Assembly: GCA_003210055.1 (NCBI GenBank)
Contig: QCNS01000013.1
Location: forward strand, 1-46,955
Direction: 5' to 3'
Length of the DNA stretch: 46,955 bases
From: SAR116 cluster bacterium AG-426-I14
GTDB taxonomy: Bacteria > Pseudomonadota > Alphaproteobacteria > Puniceispirillales > Marisalimonadaceae
The notes beneath the pieces are model-generated. The model searched no databases. It was not told the DNA's origin and saw only the letters and a program-made list of their open reading frames with translations. A program made the position numbers and the translations under genes. Positions 26,802 through 35,769 of this stretch are shown here, one piece after another (the stretch's first letter is position 1; each line of letters starts with the position of its first letter).

Positions 26802-27584
26802 CTATTCCATATGTCTTCTAGCAATTAATGAACCTCCATCTACTGGCATTACTATACCTGTAATATAAGCACTTGCTTTTGAGGATAAAAAAATTGCAGC
26901 GCCCGCCATATCTTCAGGCTTACCAATTCTTTTTCTTGGAACAGAATCAATGATTTCATCCCCAAAACTTTTTAATGTTGATTTCATCATCTGACTTTCA
27001 AAAGGCCCTGGTGCAATAGCGTTAATATTTATGTTCCTATTTGCCAGTCTATTTGCCATAACCCTTGTGAGTTGGTGAACTGCGGCTTTTGACGCTGGAT
27101 AAGAATAAGTTTCAGCTCTAGGTATTCCAATTCCATCAATAGAACCTACATTGATTACTCTTGAGGGGTCTTCATTAGTGGCACTTTTTTCAAGAAGTTC
27201 CATCAATTCCTGTGTTAAAAAGAACATGGCTTTAACATTTGTATCCATTACTTTGTCCCAACCATTTTCAGGAAAACTATCAAAATCAGCAGCCCAAACA
27301 GCACCAGCATTATTAATAAGTATATCAATTCTATCAACTTTACCTTGGATGCTTTTTTTTATTTTTTTTATTTCTTTGATATCTGTCAAATCTGCTGGAA
27401 TTGAAATGCAATCTCCATATTGTGATAATCTTTTAGCTGTTTCATTACATTGATCGGCTTTTCTAGATGTAATAAAAGTTTTAACCCCGTTTTTAACAAA
27501 TCCTTCAGCGATCATTTCACCAATTCCTCTTGACCCTCCAGAGACCAAGGCAACTTTACCAGAAATATCGAATAATTTTTTCAT
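26802..27584 (-). CDS. SDR-family oxidoreductase (3-oxoacyl reductase-like)
   Basis: A 260-residue classical short-chain dehydrogenase/reductase. The NAD(P) motif is SGGSRGIGE (15-23), then NNAGAVWA, and a complete active site YPASK. The C-terminus has SAYITGIVMPVDGG. Unlike the SDR at 4,199 its catalytic residues are intact. It most resembles gluconate 5-dehydrogenase/3-oxoacyl-ACP reductase-like proteins and could carry out the 3-hydroxyacyl-CoA oxidation step of the nearby beta-oxidation genes. It is divergent from the kinase-like gene at 27,660. Confidence 0.88.
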   Translation of the reverse strand: MKKLFDISGKVALVSGGSRGIGEMIAEGFVKNGVKTFITSRKADQCNETAKRLSQYGDCISIPADLTDIKEIKKIKKSIQGKVDRIDILINNAGAVWAADFDSFPENGWDKVMDTNVKAMFFLTQELMELLEKSATNEDPSRVINVGSIDGIGIPRAETYSYPASKAAVHQLTRVMANRLANRNININAIAPGPFESQMMKSTLKSFGDEIIDSVPRKRIGKPEDMAGAAIFLSSKASAYITGIVMPVDGGSLIARRHME

Positions 27585-27659
27585 GATACTAAATCCATTT
27601 CATTACATTGCATTAGATAAGATTCTTCTTTAATTTTAATTTTATTAAATAATAATAAA
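27585..27659. promoter_or_regulatory. Divergent promoter region, SDR / kinase-ACAD unit
   Basis: 75 bases of AT-rich sequence between divergent genes. Promoters for both directions are expected. I cannot assign boxes with confidence, and no Shine-Dalgarno precedes the kinase start. Confidence 0.3.
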
Positions 27660-28721
27660 ATGATTATGATGGATTCAGAGTTAATTCAAGTAAGAAAAGA
27701 TGAAAAGTTAAATTTATTTACTTTGAAGTCTTACCTGTCTGATGTTTTTAAAACAGATTTGACAAATTTTAAATTGATGCAGTTTGGAGGAGGGCATGCA
27801 AACCTTACTTATTTGATTTCTTTTAATGAAATGGAGTTTGTACTTAGAAGACCTCCAATGGGTCCTATAGCTCCATCTGCTCACGACATGAAAAGAGAGC
27901 ATATAGTACAAAAGGCACTAAATAAGAAGTTAACTCTTGTTCCGAATAGTATACATTTATGTGAAGATATAAATGTCATTGGTGCTAATTTTCATATAAT
28001 TGAACGAAAAAAAGGATACGTTGTAAGAAAAAATTTTCCAGATTTTATTGATGTAAATAAAAATTACATTAATAATCTTACATTCAAAAGTTTAGATATT
28101 TTATCTTTTCTTCATTTAGTAAAGCCCTACGAAGTTGGTTTGGAAAAACTTGGAAAACCAGAAGGTTTTGCAGAAAGGCAATTGAATGGCTGGGAGGATA
28201 GATGGAAAAAGTCAACCCACTCAGATGAATTATATTATGCTTTTGATAAAACAATAAAACATCTTCGTAACAAATTGCCAAATCCCCAATGTGCTTCAAT
28301 CCTTCATAATGATTTCAAGTGGGATAATATTATGTGGAGTTTTAAAAATGTAAGTGAGCCAAATGCAATTTTTGATTGGGATATGTGCACAATAGGAGAC
28401 CCATTAATGGACTTGGGTCATATGCTAAATTATTGGATTGATGATGAAGACCCTATTGAGAGTAAATTAATCACTTCAATGCCAATAAGTAAAATTATTT
28501 ATCCAAGAAGAAGTGAAATCATAAATTATTATTCAAAAAAAACTGGATTTAATGTAGAAAATATTAATTGGTATTATGCTTTTGGAGCATTTAAGCTTGC
28601 CGTAATTTTACAGCAGATATATGTAAGATTTTTGAAAGGTCAAACAAGTGATAAAAGGTTTTCAAATTTTGACAAGCGCATTGAAGCTCTTATAAAAAGA
28701 GCAAATAGCATTAAGTTTTAA
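27660..28721 (+). CDS. Aminoglycoside-phosphotransferase-like kinase, ACAD10/11 kinase-domain type
   Basis: A 353-residue APH-fold phosphotransferase. Seen are the nucleotide-loop segment FGGGHANLTYLI (about 42-53), the catalytic loop H216-N-D218 ... N223 (HNDFKWDN) and the metal-binding DWD at 239-241 with GDPLMDLGH. This group is fused to an acyl-CoA dehydrogenase in animal ACAD10/ACAD11, where the kinase phosphorylates the 4-hydroxy group of 4-hydroxyacyl-CoAs. Here the acyl-CoA dehydrogenase is the next gene, 18 bases downstream. Three in-frame ATGs (27,660, 27,666, 27,669) are possible starts and no ribosome binding site decides between them. Confidence 0.88.
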   Translation: MIMMDSELIQVRKDEKLNLFTLKSYLSDVFKTDLTNFKLMQFGGGHANLTYLISFNEMEFVLRRPPMGPIAPSAHDMKREHIVQKALNKKLTLVPNSIHLCEDINVIGANFHIIERKKGYVVRKNFPDFIDVNKNYINNLTFKSLDILSFLHLVKPYEVGLEKLGKPEGFAERQLNGWEDRWKKSTHSDELYYAFDKTIKHLRNKLPNPQCASILHNDFKWDNIMWSFKNVSEPNAIFDWDMCTIGDPLMDLGHMLNYWIDDEDPIESKLITSMPISKIIYPRRSEIINYYSKKTGFNVENINWYYAFGAFKLAVILQQIYVRFLKGQTSDKRFSNFDKRIEALIKRANSIKF

Positions 28722-28739
28722 TCATATGGAGTATTAACT

Positions 28740-29942
28740 ATGGATTTTGAATTTTCACCTAAAGTAAAAGAACTACAAGCAAGGTTAACAGATTTTATGG
28801 ATGAAAATGTCTATAAAAATGAAGAAGTCTTCGAAGAACAATTAAATAAAAATGGTAGGTGGACAATTCCTCCAATTCTAGAGGAACTAAAAACAAAAGC
28901 TAAAAAAGATGGTTTGTGGAACTTATTTTTGCCAGAAAGTGATTATGGTGCTGGTTTAAAAAATATAGAATATGCTCCTCTATGTGAAATAATGGGAAGG
29001 TCGCCAATTGGTGCAGAAATATTTAATTGTTCTGCCCCAGACACAGGAAATATGGAAGTGTTTGTCAGGTATGGAACCGAAGAACAAAAAGAAAAATGGT
29101 TAAAACCTCTCTTGAATGGCGAAATCAGATCATCATTTGCGATGACAGAGCCTGCTGTTGCTTCTTCTGATGCCTCTAATATTCAAGGTTCTATTTTAAG
29201 AGATGGTGATGATTATGTTATTAATGCTAGAAAATGGTGGACTTCAGGAGCAATGGATCCTAGGTGTAAAGTAATAATTTTTATGGGCAAAACTGACCCA
29301 AATGCTGATAAATATAAACAACAATCTATGATTTTGATACCAAAAGATACAAATGGTGTAAAAGTTTTAAGGCACTTACCGGTTTTTGGTTATGATGATG
29401 CTCCACATGGCCATGCTGAGGTAGATTTTAAAAATGTTAGAGTCCCAAAAGAAAATATTTTACTTGGAGAGGGTAGGGGGTTTGAGATAGCTCAAGGAAG
29501 ATTAGGCCCAGGTAGAATTCATCATTGTATGAGATCAATTGGTCAAGCAGAAAGGGCTCTAGAACTTATGATCTCCAGAGCTAAATCGAGAGTTGCTTTC
29601 GGAAAAACTTTAGCTGAACAGGGTGTGGTAATGGATCATATAGCCACAAGTCGTTCAGAAATTGATCAGGCTAGATTATTGGTATTAAAAGCTGCTCATA
29701 TGATGGATACAGTCGGTAATAAGGTTGCAAGAAAAGAAATTTCAATGATTAAAGTTGTTGTTCCTAATATGACATCTAAGGTTGTTGATAGGGCTATTCA
29801 GGTGCATGGTGGAGCAGGGATTTCTGCAGACTTTCCTCTGGCTTATGCATATGCCACTGCAAGATATTTAAGAATTGTAGATGGCCCAGATGATGTACAT
29901 AATATGTCTATAGCAAAATTAGAATTAAGAAATAAAAATTAA
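28740..29942 (+). CDS. Acyl-CoA dehydrogenase, ACAD10/11-like
   Basis: A 400-residue FAD-dependent acyl-CoA dehydrogenase. Motifs are [55 protein letters not shown] and the C-terminal [18 protein letters not shown]. The DGPD-VH segment, in place of the GGTSEI-type motif, is typical of the ACAD10/11 group. With the preceding kinase it forms a split version of the eukaryotic fusion, probably converting 4-phospho- or other modified acyl-CoAs into normal beta-oxidation substrates. A GGAG (GGAGTATTAACT) precedes the ATG. Confidence 0.9.
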   Translation: MDFEFSPKVKELQARLTDFMDENVYKNEEVFEEQLNKNGRWTIPPILEELKTKAKKDGLWNLFLPESDYGAGLKNIEYAPLCEIMGRSPIGAEIFNCSAPDTGNMEVFVRYGTEEQKEKWLKPLLNGEIRSSFAMTEPAVASSDASNIQGSILRDGDDYVINARKWWTSGAMDPRCKVIIFMGKTDPNADKYKQQSMILIPKDTNGVKVLRHLPVFGYDDAPHGHAEVDFKNVRVPKENILLGEGRGFEIAQGRLGPGRIHHCMRSIGQAERALELMISRAKSRVAFGKTLAEQGVVMDHIATSRSEIDQARLLVLKAAHMMDTVGNKVARKEISMIKVVVPNMTSKVVDRAIQVHGGAGISADFPLAYAYATARYLRIVDGPDDVHNMSIAKLELRNKN

Positions 29943-29959
29943 TTAGGATATTTCCTAAT
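29942..29959 (+). other. Small hairpin in the gap before the hotdog-protein gene
   Basis: ATTAGGA (29,942-29,948), loop TATT and TCCTAAT (29,953-29,959) form a 7-bp stem. The only Shine-Dalgarno-like AGGA before the ATG at 29,967 is inside it, so folding could limit translation of the next gene. It lacks a T-run and is too weak for a terminator. Confidence 0.35.
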
Positions 29960-29966
29960 ATTATTT

Positions 29967-31208
29967 ATGACTAATTTTGAATCATATAGAAACACGATTA
30001 TTTACCAAGATTTAGATCAATATGGATATTTAGACAATAGTAAAATAGAGAATATATTTGAAATTTCAGAAGATTTTTTCTTTTCTTTGACAAATTTTAA
30101 GAAAAAAACACTTATAAAAGATACAATTAAAACTAAAAAAATAAATCTATTAAAATTTAATTTTTTAACAGTAAATTCTTCATACAATAAAAGTGATAAT
30201 GAAATCAAATTAACTCATAAATTATTGGCTCATAAAGCAAAATCAACAAAACAAAATATCATTTCATTACGTGAGAATATTTATGAAATTAATAATACAT
30301 CAGACACTGAATTAGATAAAATTATTGTTGAAGGTAAACTTGATTTTTATTCAGCTTATAAAGGTATTGTGTGTAAAAAAGAGTGTGATCAAATGGCACA
30401 TATGAATGTGCAGTTTTATTTTGAAAAACATTCTAAAGCATTAGTTCTATTTATGGATGAAGTTTTTGTAAATAACTCATTAACAAAAGTTCAAAGTGAA
30501 CGTTGTATCTTTCATAAAGAAGTTCATGAAAAAGATTCTTTAGAAATATTATTTTCAATAAAAAGTATCAATAAAAATACTATAACCATAATTTCAAATT
30601 TATATTGTGTTTCAGGAAACTATACCTCTGCATTTTTTGAAACCATTATTAAATTTGTTGATGAACATAGATTAATTAAAGAAAAAATTGATAATCTTTT
30701 AAATAAGCCTCAATTATCATTATTTAATCAAAACATTTTTCATAAATTAAGAAAGTTTTTACCTACAAAAAAATATAAAAAACCTGCAAAAAATTCATTT
30801 TTAACTTGCAGAAAAGCTGTAAATTCATGGGATTTAGATAGAAATGGTTTTGCCACAACAAAGTTTAAAATTTCATGTGTATCTGATGCTGCTACACAAT
30901 TTTTTACAAGATGCGGTGCTGATTACAATTGGAGAAAAAATTTTAAAATAGGCTCAGCAGCTCTTGATTATTTTGTTAGATATTATAATCAACCTACTTT
31001 AGGGATGGCTCTAAGTTTACAGTCAAATTTTTTAGAAATTGGTAACAAGACATTTAAATTTTGTCATCATTTAATAGACGATTCTAATAATAAAGTATTG
31101 ATGGATATTTATATAGTAGCAGTCTTGTTTGATATTGAAAAAAGAAAAGCGATTGAAATACCCAAATCATTTAAGAAGTTAGCATCAAACTTAATTGCTA
31201 TTAGATAA
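29967..31208 (+). CDS. Triple-hotdog thioesterase-like protein
   Basis: A 413-residue protein I read as three tandem, diverged 4HBT-type hotdog domains. The second (about 127-235) is clearest: FYSAYKGIVCKKECDQMAHMN and FYFEKH, a D-xMxHxN pattern of acyl-CoA thioesterases, with AFFETIIKF closing the strand. The third (about 278-395) starts CRKAVNSWDLDRNGF and ends with MDIYIVAVLFD. The first (about 10-115) starts IIYQDLDQYGYLDN and is the most degenerate. Only the middle domain keeps the usual active-site-like residues. It follows the acyl-CoA dehydrogenase gene by 24 bases, so it may release or bind acyl-CoA intermediates. Exact function unknown. Confidence 0.7.
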   Translation: MTNFESYRNTIIYQDLDQYGYLDNSKIENIFEISEDFFFSLTNFKKKTLIKDTIKTKKINLLKFNFLTVNSSYNKSDNEIKLTHKLLAHKAKSTKQNIISLRENIYEINNTSDTELDKIIVEGKLDFYSAYKGIVCKKECDQMAHMNVQFYFEKHSKALVLFMDEVFVNNSLTKVQSERCIFHKEVHEKDSLEILFSIKSINKNTITIISNLYCVSGNYTSAFFETIIKFVDEHRLIKEKIDNLLNKPQLSLFNQNIFHKLRKFLPTKKYKKPAKNSFLTCRKAVNSWDLDRNGFATTKFKISCVSDAATQFFTRCGADYNWRKNFKIGSAALDYFVRYYNQPTLGMALSLQSNFLEIGNKTFKFCHHLIDDSNNKVLMDIYIVAVLFDIEKRKAIEIPKSFKKLASNLIAIR

Positions 31209-32327
31209 TTAATATTTACTAAATTTTTTAAACTTTTCTATATGATGATCACTATCTCCCATAAGATGATCAATCATAATTAATCTTTTTGCATAATTCT
31301 GTAAATTATATTCCCAAGTCATACCTATACCGCCATGCAATTGAATACACTCTTCTGCAACCAATTTACCAACTCTTCCAATAAGATTTTTTGCTGCTGA
31401 TACATTTCTGTATTTAATATTTTTTTCTGATTCATATGTACCAGCTGCCAACATGACAGATGATTTAGCCTGTTCTATTTCGATCATTAAATCAACCATT
31501 CTGTGTTGAAGAGCTTGAAATGAACCTATCGTTTTACCAAATTGTGTTCTAGTTTTTAAATAATCAACTGTTAAGTCAAAACACTTTTGCATTATCCCAA
31601 TTGCCTCTGAAGAAACAGCAAGAGCTGCAGCATAATTAGTTTCTAGGATACAGTTGTATGCTATTTCATCTTTACACATTAATGATGCAGTAACATTATT
31701 AAATGTTATTTCAGAAGCCCTGTAGCCATCGATAGTATTATATGGTCTGATTTCATAATCTTTTGAATTAATTTTAAAAATACCAATACCGTTTTCATCT
31801 AATGTATCTCCATTTATTCTTGCTGAAACCAACAAAACACTTGCTTGATCTCCATTTAGTACAAATGATTTAGTTCCATTTATATACCAAAAATCATCTT
31901 TCTGTGTTGCTTTAACATTTATGTAAGAGTCATCATATCTACTTTCAACTTCAGAGTGTGCAAACGAGATAATTTTCTTTCCAGAAATTATATCATCCAT
32001 TAATTGTTCAACATTTATATTGCATGAACTTAGAGCAGTAGAAGACATCACTCCTGTTGACAAAAAAGGTTCAACACACAAATATTTGCCAATTAATTCA
32101 AAAATGATCATTATATCTTCTCCAGTTCCACCTAGGCCTTTATACTTGGGTGATATTAAGCCACTAATCATTCCAATACTTGAACTTTCATTCCATATTT
32201 TAGGGTTAAAACCCTCAATTAATTTTGAGTTTTCATGATGATTTTTAATTTTTCCATAATGATCAGACAAGAATCTATCGATAGTATCTTTAAGCATTTG
32301 TCTTTCTTCAGATAAATTAAAATGCAT
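31209..32327 (-). CDS. Acyl-CoA dehydrogenase, small non-catalytic-type subunit (PimD-like)
   Basis: A 372-residue acyl-CoA dehydrogenase-fold protein: FAHSEVESR, IGIMQKCFDLTVDYLKTRTQFGK, LHGGIGMTWEYNLQNYAKR. Where catalytic members have the Glu in a GGSNEIQ-like segment, it reads LMGDSDHHIEK, so the base is absent. This is usual for the second subunit of heteromeric enzymes such as pimeloyl-CoA dehydrogenase or the FadE pairs of sterol degradation. It is 8 bases downstream of the catalytic partner. Confidence 0.88.
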   Translation of the reverse strand: MHFNLSEERQMLKDTIDRFLSDHYGKIKNHHENSKLIEGFNPKIWNESSSIGMISGLISPKYKGLGGTGEDIMIIFELIGKYLCVEPFLSTGVMSSTALSSCNINVEQLMDDIISGKKIISFAHSEVESRYDDSYINVKATQKDDFWYINGTKSFVLNGDQASVLLVSARINGDTLDENGIGIFKINSKDYEIRPYNTIDGYRASEITFNNVTASLMCKDEIAYNCILETNYAAALAVSSEAIGIMQKCFDLTVDYLKTRTQFGKTIGSFQALQHRMVDLMIEIEQAKSSVMLAAGTYESEKNIKYRNVSAAKNLIGRVGKLVAEECIQLHGGIGMTWEYNLQNYAKRLIMIDHLMGDSDHHIEKFKKFSKY

Positions 32328-32335
32328 AAATTTTC

Positions 32336-33532
32336 CTATAATTTAAAGGCAGACTTTGCCACGATATTTTTTTGAATTTCATTAGACCCACCATAAATTG
32401 AAATTTTTCTATTGATAAAATATTGTTTTGCGATTTTACCTACGTATTCGGGTCCAATAGGTTCTTCATTCCAACCTTCATCAAATTGTTCAGATATGTA
32501 TGGCAAAGCCATAGGACCTATTGCTTTCCGTAGTAAATCACAAGTTTTTTGTCTTATTATAGAACCTTTTATTTTTAATAAAGAACTTTCCATAGCAGGA
32601 GCTTTGCCTTCGCTAGCAGCAGAAACTGTCCTCAAATTAAAAATTTCCATTGCATTAATATCAATTTCTAATTCAGCAATCTGTGAAGAAAAAATAGGAT
32701 CTTTAATTAGAGGAATACCATTATTATAAATTGTGGATGAAATTTTTTTTAGATGTTCTATTGCTGACTTTGAGTATGGAACTCCAGCGATACCTGTTCT
32801 TTCGTGAGTCAGTAGATATTTTGCATAAGTCCATCCTTTATTTTCTTCTCCTAACAAATTTTCTTTTGGAACCTTGACATCTGTAAACCAAACTTCATTT
32901 ACTTCATGTTCACCATCAAGAGTTATAATTGGCTTAACTTCCACACCAGATGATTTTATGTCTATCAATAAGAAAGATATTCCTTCTTGAGGTTTACATT
33001 TGGTATTGGTTTTAACTAAACAAAAAATTTTATTGGCAAAATGGCCTAATGTAGTCCATGTTTTTTGACCATTTACTAGATAATGATCCCCTTTATCAAT
33101 AGCTATAGTTTTTAAACTAGCTAAATCTGAGCCGGAACCAGGTTCAGAGTAACCTTGCGCCCACCAATCTTCGCAACTTAAAATTCTAGGTAAATAAAAT
33201 TCTTTTTGTTTTTTTGAACCATATTCTATTAATACTGGGCCAAGCATATTTAAACCAAAAGGAACAATTCTTGGGGCATTTGCTTTAACTATTTCTTCTT
33301 CAAAAATATGCTTTTGAATAGTGCTCCAACCTGTACCCCCATATTCAACAGGCCAGTTAATAGCTAACCAACCTTTCTGACTTAATTTTTTCATAAAAAT
33401 TTCATAATCTTCTTTCGATAGTCTTTTGTAGCTTCTTACTTTTTCTGAAATATTATGAGGCAAGTTTTCTTTAAGCCAATTAATTACTTCTTCTCGAAAT
33501 TCATTTTCTTCTCTTGTAAAATTGAAATCCAT
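32336..33532 (-). CDS. Acyl-CoA dehydrogenase, large catalytic subunit (PimC-like)
   Basis: A 398-residue acyl-CoA dehydrogenase. Motifs include WPVEYGGTGWS, YSEPGSGSDLASL, GQKTWTTLGHFA, and YGGSNEIQKNIVAK with the catalytic Glu near residue 385. It probably forms a heterotetramer with the product of the adjacent downstream gene, whose own base is missing. Such pairs dehydrogenate dicarboxylyl-CoA, side-chain or cyclic acyl-CoA substrates. The gene is divergent from the CoA-transferase pair, 70 bases away. Confidence 0.92.
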   Translation of the reverse strand: MDFNFTREENEFREEVINWLKENLPHNISEKVRSYKRLSKEDYEIFMKKLSQKGWLAINWPVEYGGTGWSTIQKHIFEEEIVKANAPRIVPFGLNMLGPVLIEYGSKKQKEFYLPRILSCEDWWAQGYSEPGSGSDLASLKTIAIDKGDHYLVNGQKTWTTLGHFANKIFCLVKTNTKCKPQEGISFLLIDIKSSGVEVKPIITLDGEHEVNEVWFTDVKVPKENLLGEENKGWTYAKYLLTHERTGIAGVPYSKSAIEHLKKISSTIYNNGIPLIKDPIFSSQIAELEIDINAMEIFNLRTVSAASEGKAPAMESSLLKIKGSIIRQKTCDLLRKAIGPMALPYISEQFDEGWNEEPIGPEYVGKIAKQYFINRKISIYGGSNEIQKNIVAKSAFKL

Positions 33533-33602
33533 TATCGAACCTTTTAGTCTTTGAAATTTTTTTTAATATCTATATCTTATTAATAAACAATATGTATTAC
33601 AA
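33533..33602. promoter_or_regulatory. Divergent promoter region, ACAD pair / CoA-transferase pair
   Basis: 70 AT-rich bases between divergent genes. Promoters for both are expected here, with no box assignable with confidence and no ribosome binding site before the CoA-transferase ATG. Confidence 0.3.
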
Positions 33603-34316
33603 ATGGAAGTTAACAAATTAATTAATTCAATAAATGATGCAGTTGCTGAAGTTTTTGACGGAGCAACTATTATGATAGGAGGTTTTGGTGAAGCTGGGAG
33701 TCCTGTCGAATTAATTCACGCATTGATAGACCATGGATCTAAGAATTTAACAGTAATTGCAAATAATGCTGGTAATGGCAGAATTGGTTTGGGTGCACTG
33801 ATAGGTCAACGACAAGTAAAAAAGGTTATATGCTCTTTCGCACGTTCCCCAAAAAGTATTACTTTTAAAGAGCAGTATGAAAACAATGAAATAGAGCTTG
33901 AAGTTGTTCCTCAAGGTACTTTAGCTGAAAGGATACGTTCGGCTGGTGCAGGAATACCGGGTTTTTATACAGCAACTGCAGTTGGCACACCATTGGCGAG
34001 TGAAAAGGAATCAAAATTTTTTGATGGAAAAGAGTATATACTTGAGACCGCATTGTCTGCAGATTTTGCTTTCATTAAAGCTGAAAACTCGGATAGATAT
34101 GGTAATTTGTCTTATAGTAAAACGGCTAGAAATTTTAATCCAATAATGAGCATGGCCGCGAAACAAACAATAGTCCAAGTTAAAAATATTGTTGGAGAAA
34201 GTTTAACTGATCCAGAAAAGGTAATTACTCCTGGTATATTTGTAGATAAAATTGTTGAAGTAAACAATCCTATCATAGAAACAAATGCTATTGATAATGG
34301 AGAAGTTTATCCATGA
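33603..34316 (+). CDS. 3-oxoacid CoA-transferase subunit A
   Basis: A 237-residue alpha subunit of a type I CoA-transferase (SCOT/PcaI/ScoA family). Seen are DGATIMIGGFGEAGSPVELI near residue 19, VPQGTLAERIRSAGAGIPGFYT and DFAFIKAEN. It transfers CoA between succinyl- or acetyl-CoA and a 3-oxo or aromatic-pathway acid, for example 3-oxoadipate. It overlaps the subunit B gene by 4 bases (ATGA), as usual. Exact substrate is not readable. Confidence 0.92.
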   Translation: MEVNKLINSINDAVAEVFDGATIMIGGFGEAGSPVELIHALIDHGSKNLTVIANNAGNGRIGLGALIGQRQVKKVICSFARSPKSITFKEQYENNEIELEVVPQGTLAERIRSAGAGIPGFYTATAVGTPLASEKESKFFDGKEYILETALSADFAFIKAENSDRYGNLSYSKTARNFNPIMSMAAKQTIVQVKNIVGESLTDPEKVITPGIFVDKIVEVNNPIIETNAIDNGEVYP

Positions 34317-34969
34317 CAAACCACAATATACAATCACTAAAACCAGGATGGAATAGAAATGAAATAGCTTCAAAAATTGCTAATGACTTACCTCATGGAA
34401 GCTATGTAAACCTAGGAATAGGAATGCCTGAATTAATATCTCAATATGTAGATAAAGGTAAGGAAATAATTTATCATTCAGAAAATGGTTTGTTAGGAAT
34501 GGGTCCACCAGCAAAAGAATATGAAATTGATTATGAATTAATAAATGCAGGCAAAAAACCTGTAACTATTTTGCCAGGCGGAAGTTTTTGTCATCATGCA
34601 GATAGTTTTTCTATGATTAGAGGAGGGCACATTGACTATTGTGTTCTTGGTGCTATGGAAGTGTCGGAAAAGGGTGATTTAGCCAACTGGACAACTGGAG
34701 CAGGGATTCCTGCTGTAGGTGGAGCTATGGATTTAGTTGCAGGAGCAAAGAATGTTTTTGTAATGACACAACATTTAACTAAAGAAAATTTACCAAAATT
34801 AGTCAAAACCTGTTCATTGCCTCTGACTGGCAAGTCAGTTGTAACAAGAATTTATACTAATTATGCAATATTTGACGTTTGTGATAATGGCTTGAAATTA
34901 ATAAAAATGAATACACAAATCAATTTTGAGTTTTTAGAAAAACATACTGATGCAAAAATAATAAAGTAG
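34313..34969 (+). CDS. 3-oxoacid CoA-transferase subunit B
   Basis: A 218-residue beta subunit of the same type I CoA-transferase. It has YVNLGIGMPELIS and the catalytic Glu in HSENGLLGMGP, which forms the glutamyl-CoA thioester. GGHIDYCVLGAMEVSEKGDLANW follows the family pattern. Translationally coupled to subunit A. Its end lies 4 bases from the convergent RraA-like gene. Confidence 0.92.
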   Translation: MTNHNIQSLKPGWNRNEIASKIANDLPHGSYVNLGIGMPELISQYVDKGKEIIYHSENGLLGMGPPAKEYEIDYELINAGKKPVTILPGGSFCHHADSFSMIRGGHIDYCVLGAMEVSEKGDLANWTTGAGIPAVGGAMDLVAGAKNVFVMTQHLTKENLPKLVKTCSLPLTGKSVVTRIYTNYAIFDVCDNGLKLIKMNTQINFEFLEKHTDAKIIK

Positions 34970-34973
34970 TTAA

Positions 34974-35675
34974 TCAGTCATAATATTTTACTTTGTCTGA
35001 ATTTAGCAATTCTTGAATTTTTGGAGATATCTTTATTCCATCTTGAACTTTTTTGTCCATATCATTTTCAATTTTAATGATATTTTCCAATTTACTTATC
35101 ACATCATCAATTTTATGAAATGGAACAATGACAACACCATCCATGTCACCTATGATAATATCTCCACTATTTATTTCTACATTACTAATATTTATTGGAA
35201 AGCCAATTGTTGCTGGTCCGCTATTATATGGTGAATTAGGGTTAATGCCTGTACAAAAGCAGGGCAAAAATGTATCTAAAAAACCATTAAGATCTCTAAT
35301 TGGTCCATCTGTAATTAGAGCTTTGCCACCATTGTTTTTAATTAATCCAGCAATCCTATCACCTGCTGATGCAGTTTCTTGCCATCCTTTAACGCTATTT
35401 ACTACAATATCACCTTCAGAAATTTCACTAATTGCAACTTGAAGACCCAGAACATCTGATGCTCCAGAATTCACAGTCAATGCTGACCCAACAACGTGAA
35501 ATGCTTTATTTGATTGGTCAAGAAGTTTTATCGAAGGTGATAGTGCGCCATAGCCTTCCATTGCATCACAAATAAAACCTGTAGGTATGTTTTCAAATGA
35601 TTTTATTTGTGATTGAGATGGCTTTTTTCTGCTTGAAGATTTTTTAATTTTTATTAATGGAGGGTTTTCTATCAT
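34974..35675 (-). CDS. RraA-family protein (HMG/CHA aldolase-like)
   Basis: A 233-residue protein of the RraA/4-hydroxy-4-methyl-2-oxoglutarate aldolase family. The conserved segments are KALITDGPIRDLNG and the C-terminal GDIIIGDMDGVVIVP, with the Asp/Arg residues that bind the divalent metal and oxo acid. In catabolic regions such proteins cleave 4-hydroxy-2-oxo acids to pyruvate plus a second oxo acid, or decarboxylate oxaloacetate. The setting of aromatic-acid genes favours an aldolase over an RNase E regulator. Substrate unknown. Confidence 0.82.
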   Translation of the reverse strand: MIENPPLIKIKKSSSRKKPSQSQIKSFENIPTGFICDAMEGYGALSPSIKLLDQSNKAFHVVGSALTVNSGASDVLGLQVAISEISEGDIVVNSVKGWQETASAGDRIAGLIKNNGGKALITDGPIRDLNGFLDTFLPCFCTGINPNSPYNSGPATIGFPINISNVEINSGDIIIGDMDGVVIVPFHKIDDVISKLENIIKIENDMDKKVQDGIKISPKIQELLNSDKVKYYD

Positions 35676-35769
35676 TATTTTTCCTAATTAATTTATTTTT
35701 ATTTTCATTTACATCTATAATGATAATATTAAATTTGATTATATTTAACAATTATTTTGAGATCATTAA
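35676..35769. promoter_or_regulatory. Divergent promoter region, RraA-like / alpha-hydroxyacid oxidase
   Basis: 94 AT-rich bases between divergent genes. Promoters for both are expected, and I cannot assign boxes. No palindromic operator stands out. Confidence 0.3.

Noticed and set aside
31209-32327. Acyl-CoA dehydrogenase pseudogene because the catalytic Glu is missing
   Set aside because: The frame is intact at full length and loss of the base is normal for the second subunit of heteromeric enzymes; the catalytic partner is adjacent.
34974-35675. RNase E inhibitor RraA
   Set aside because: The family name covers many aldolases; the sequence keeps the aldolase-type metal and substrate residues and lies among catabolic genes.
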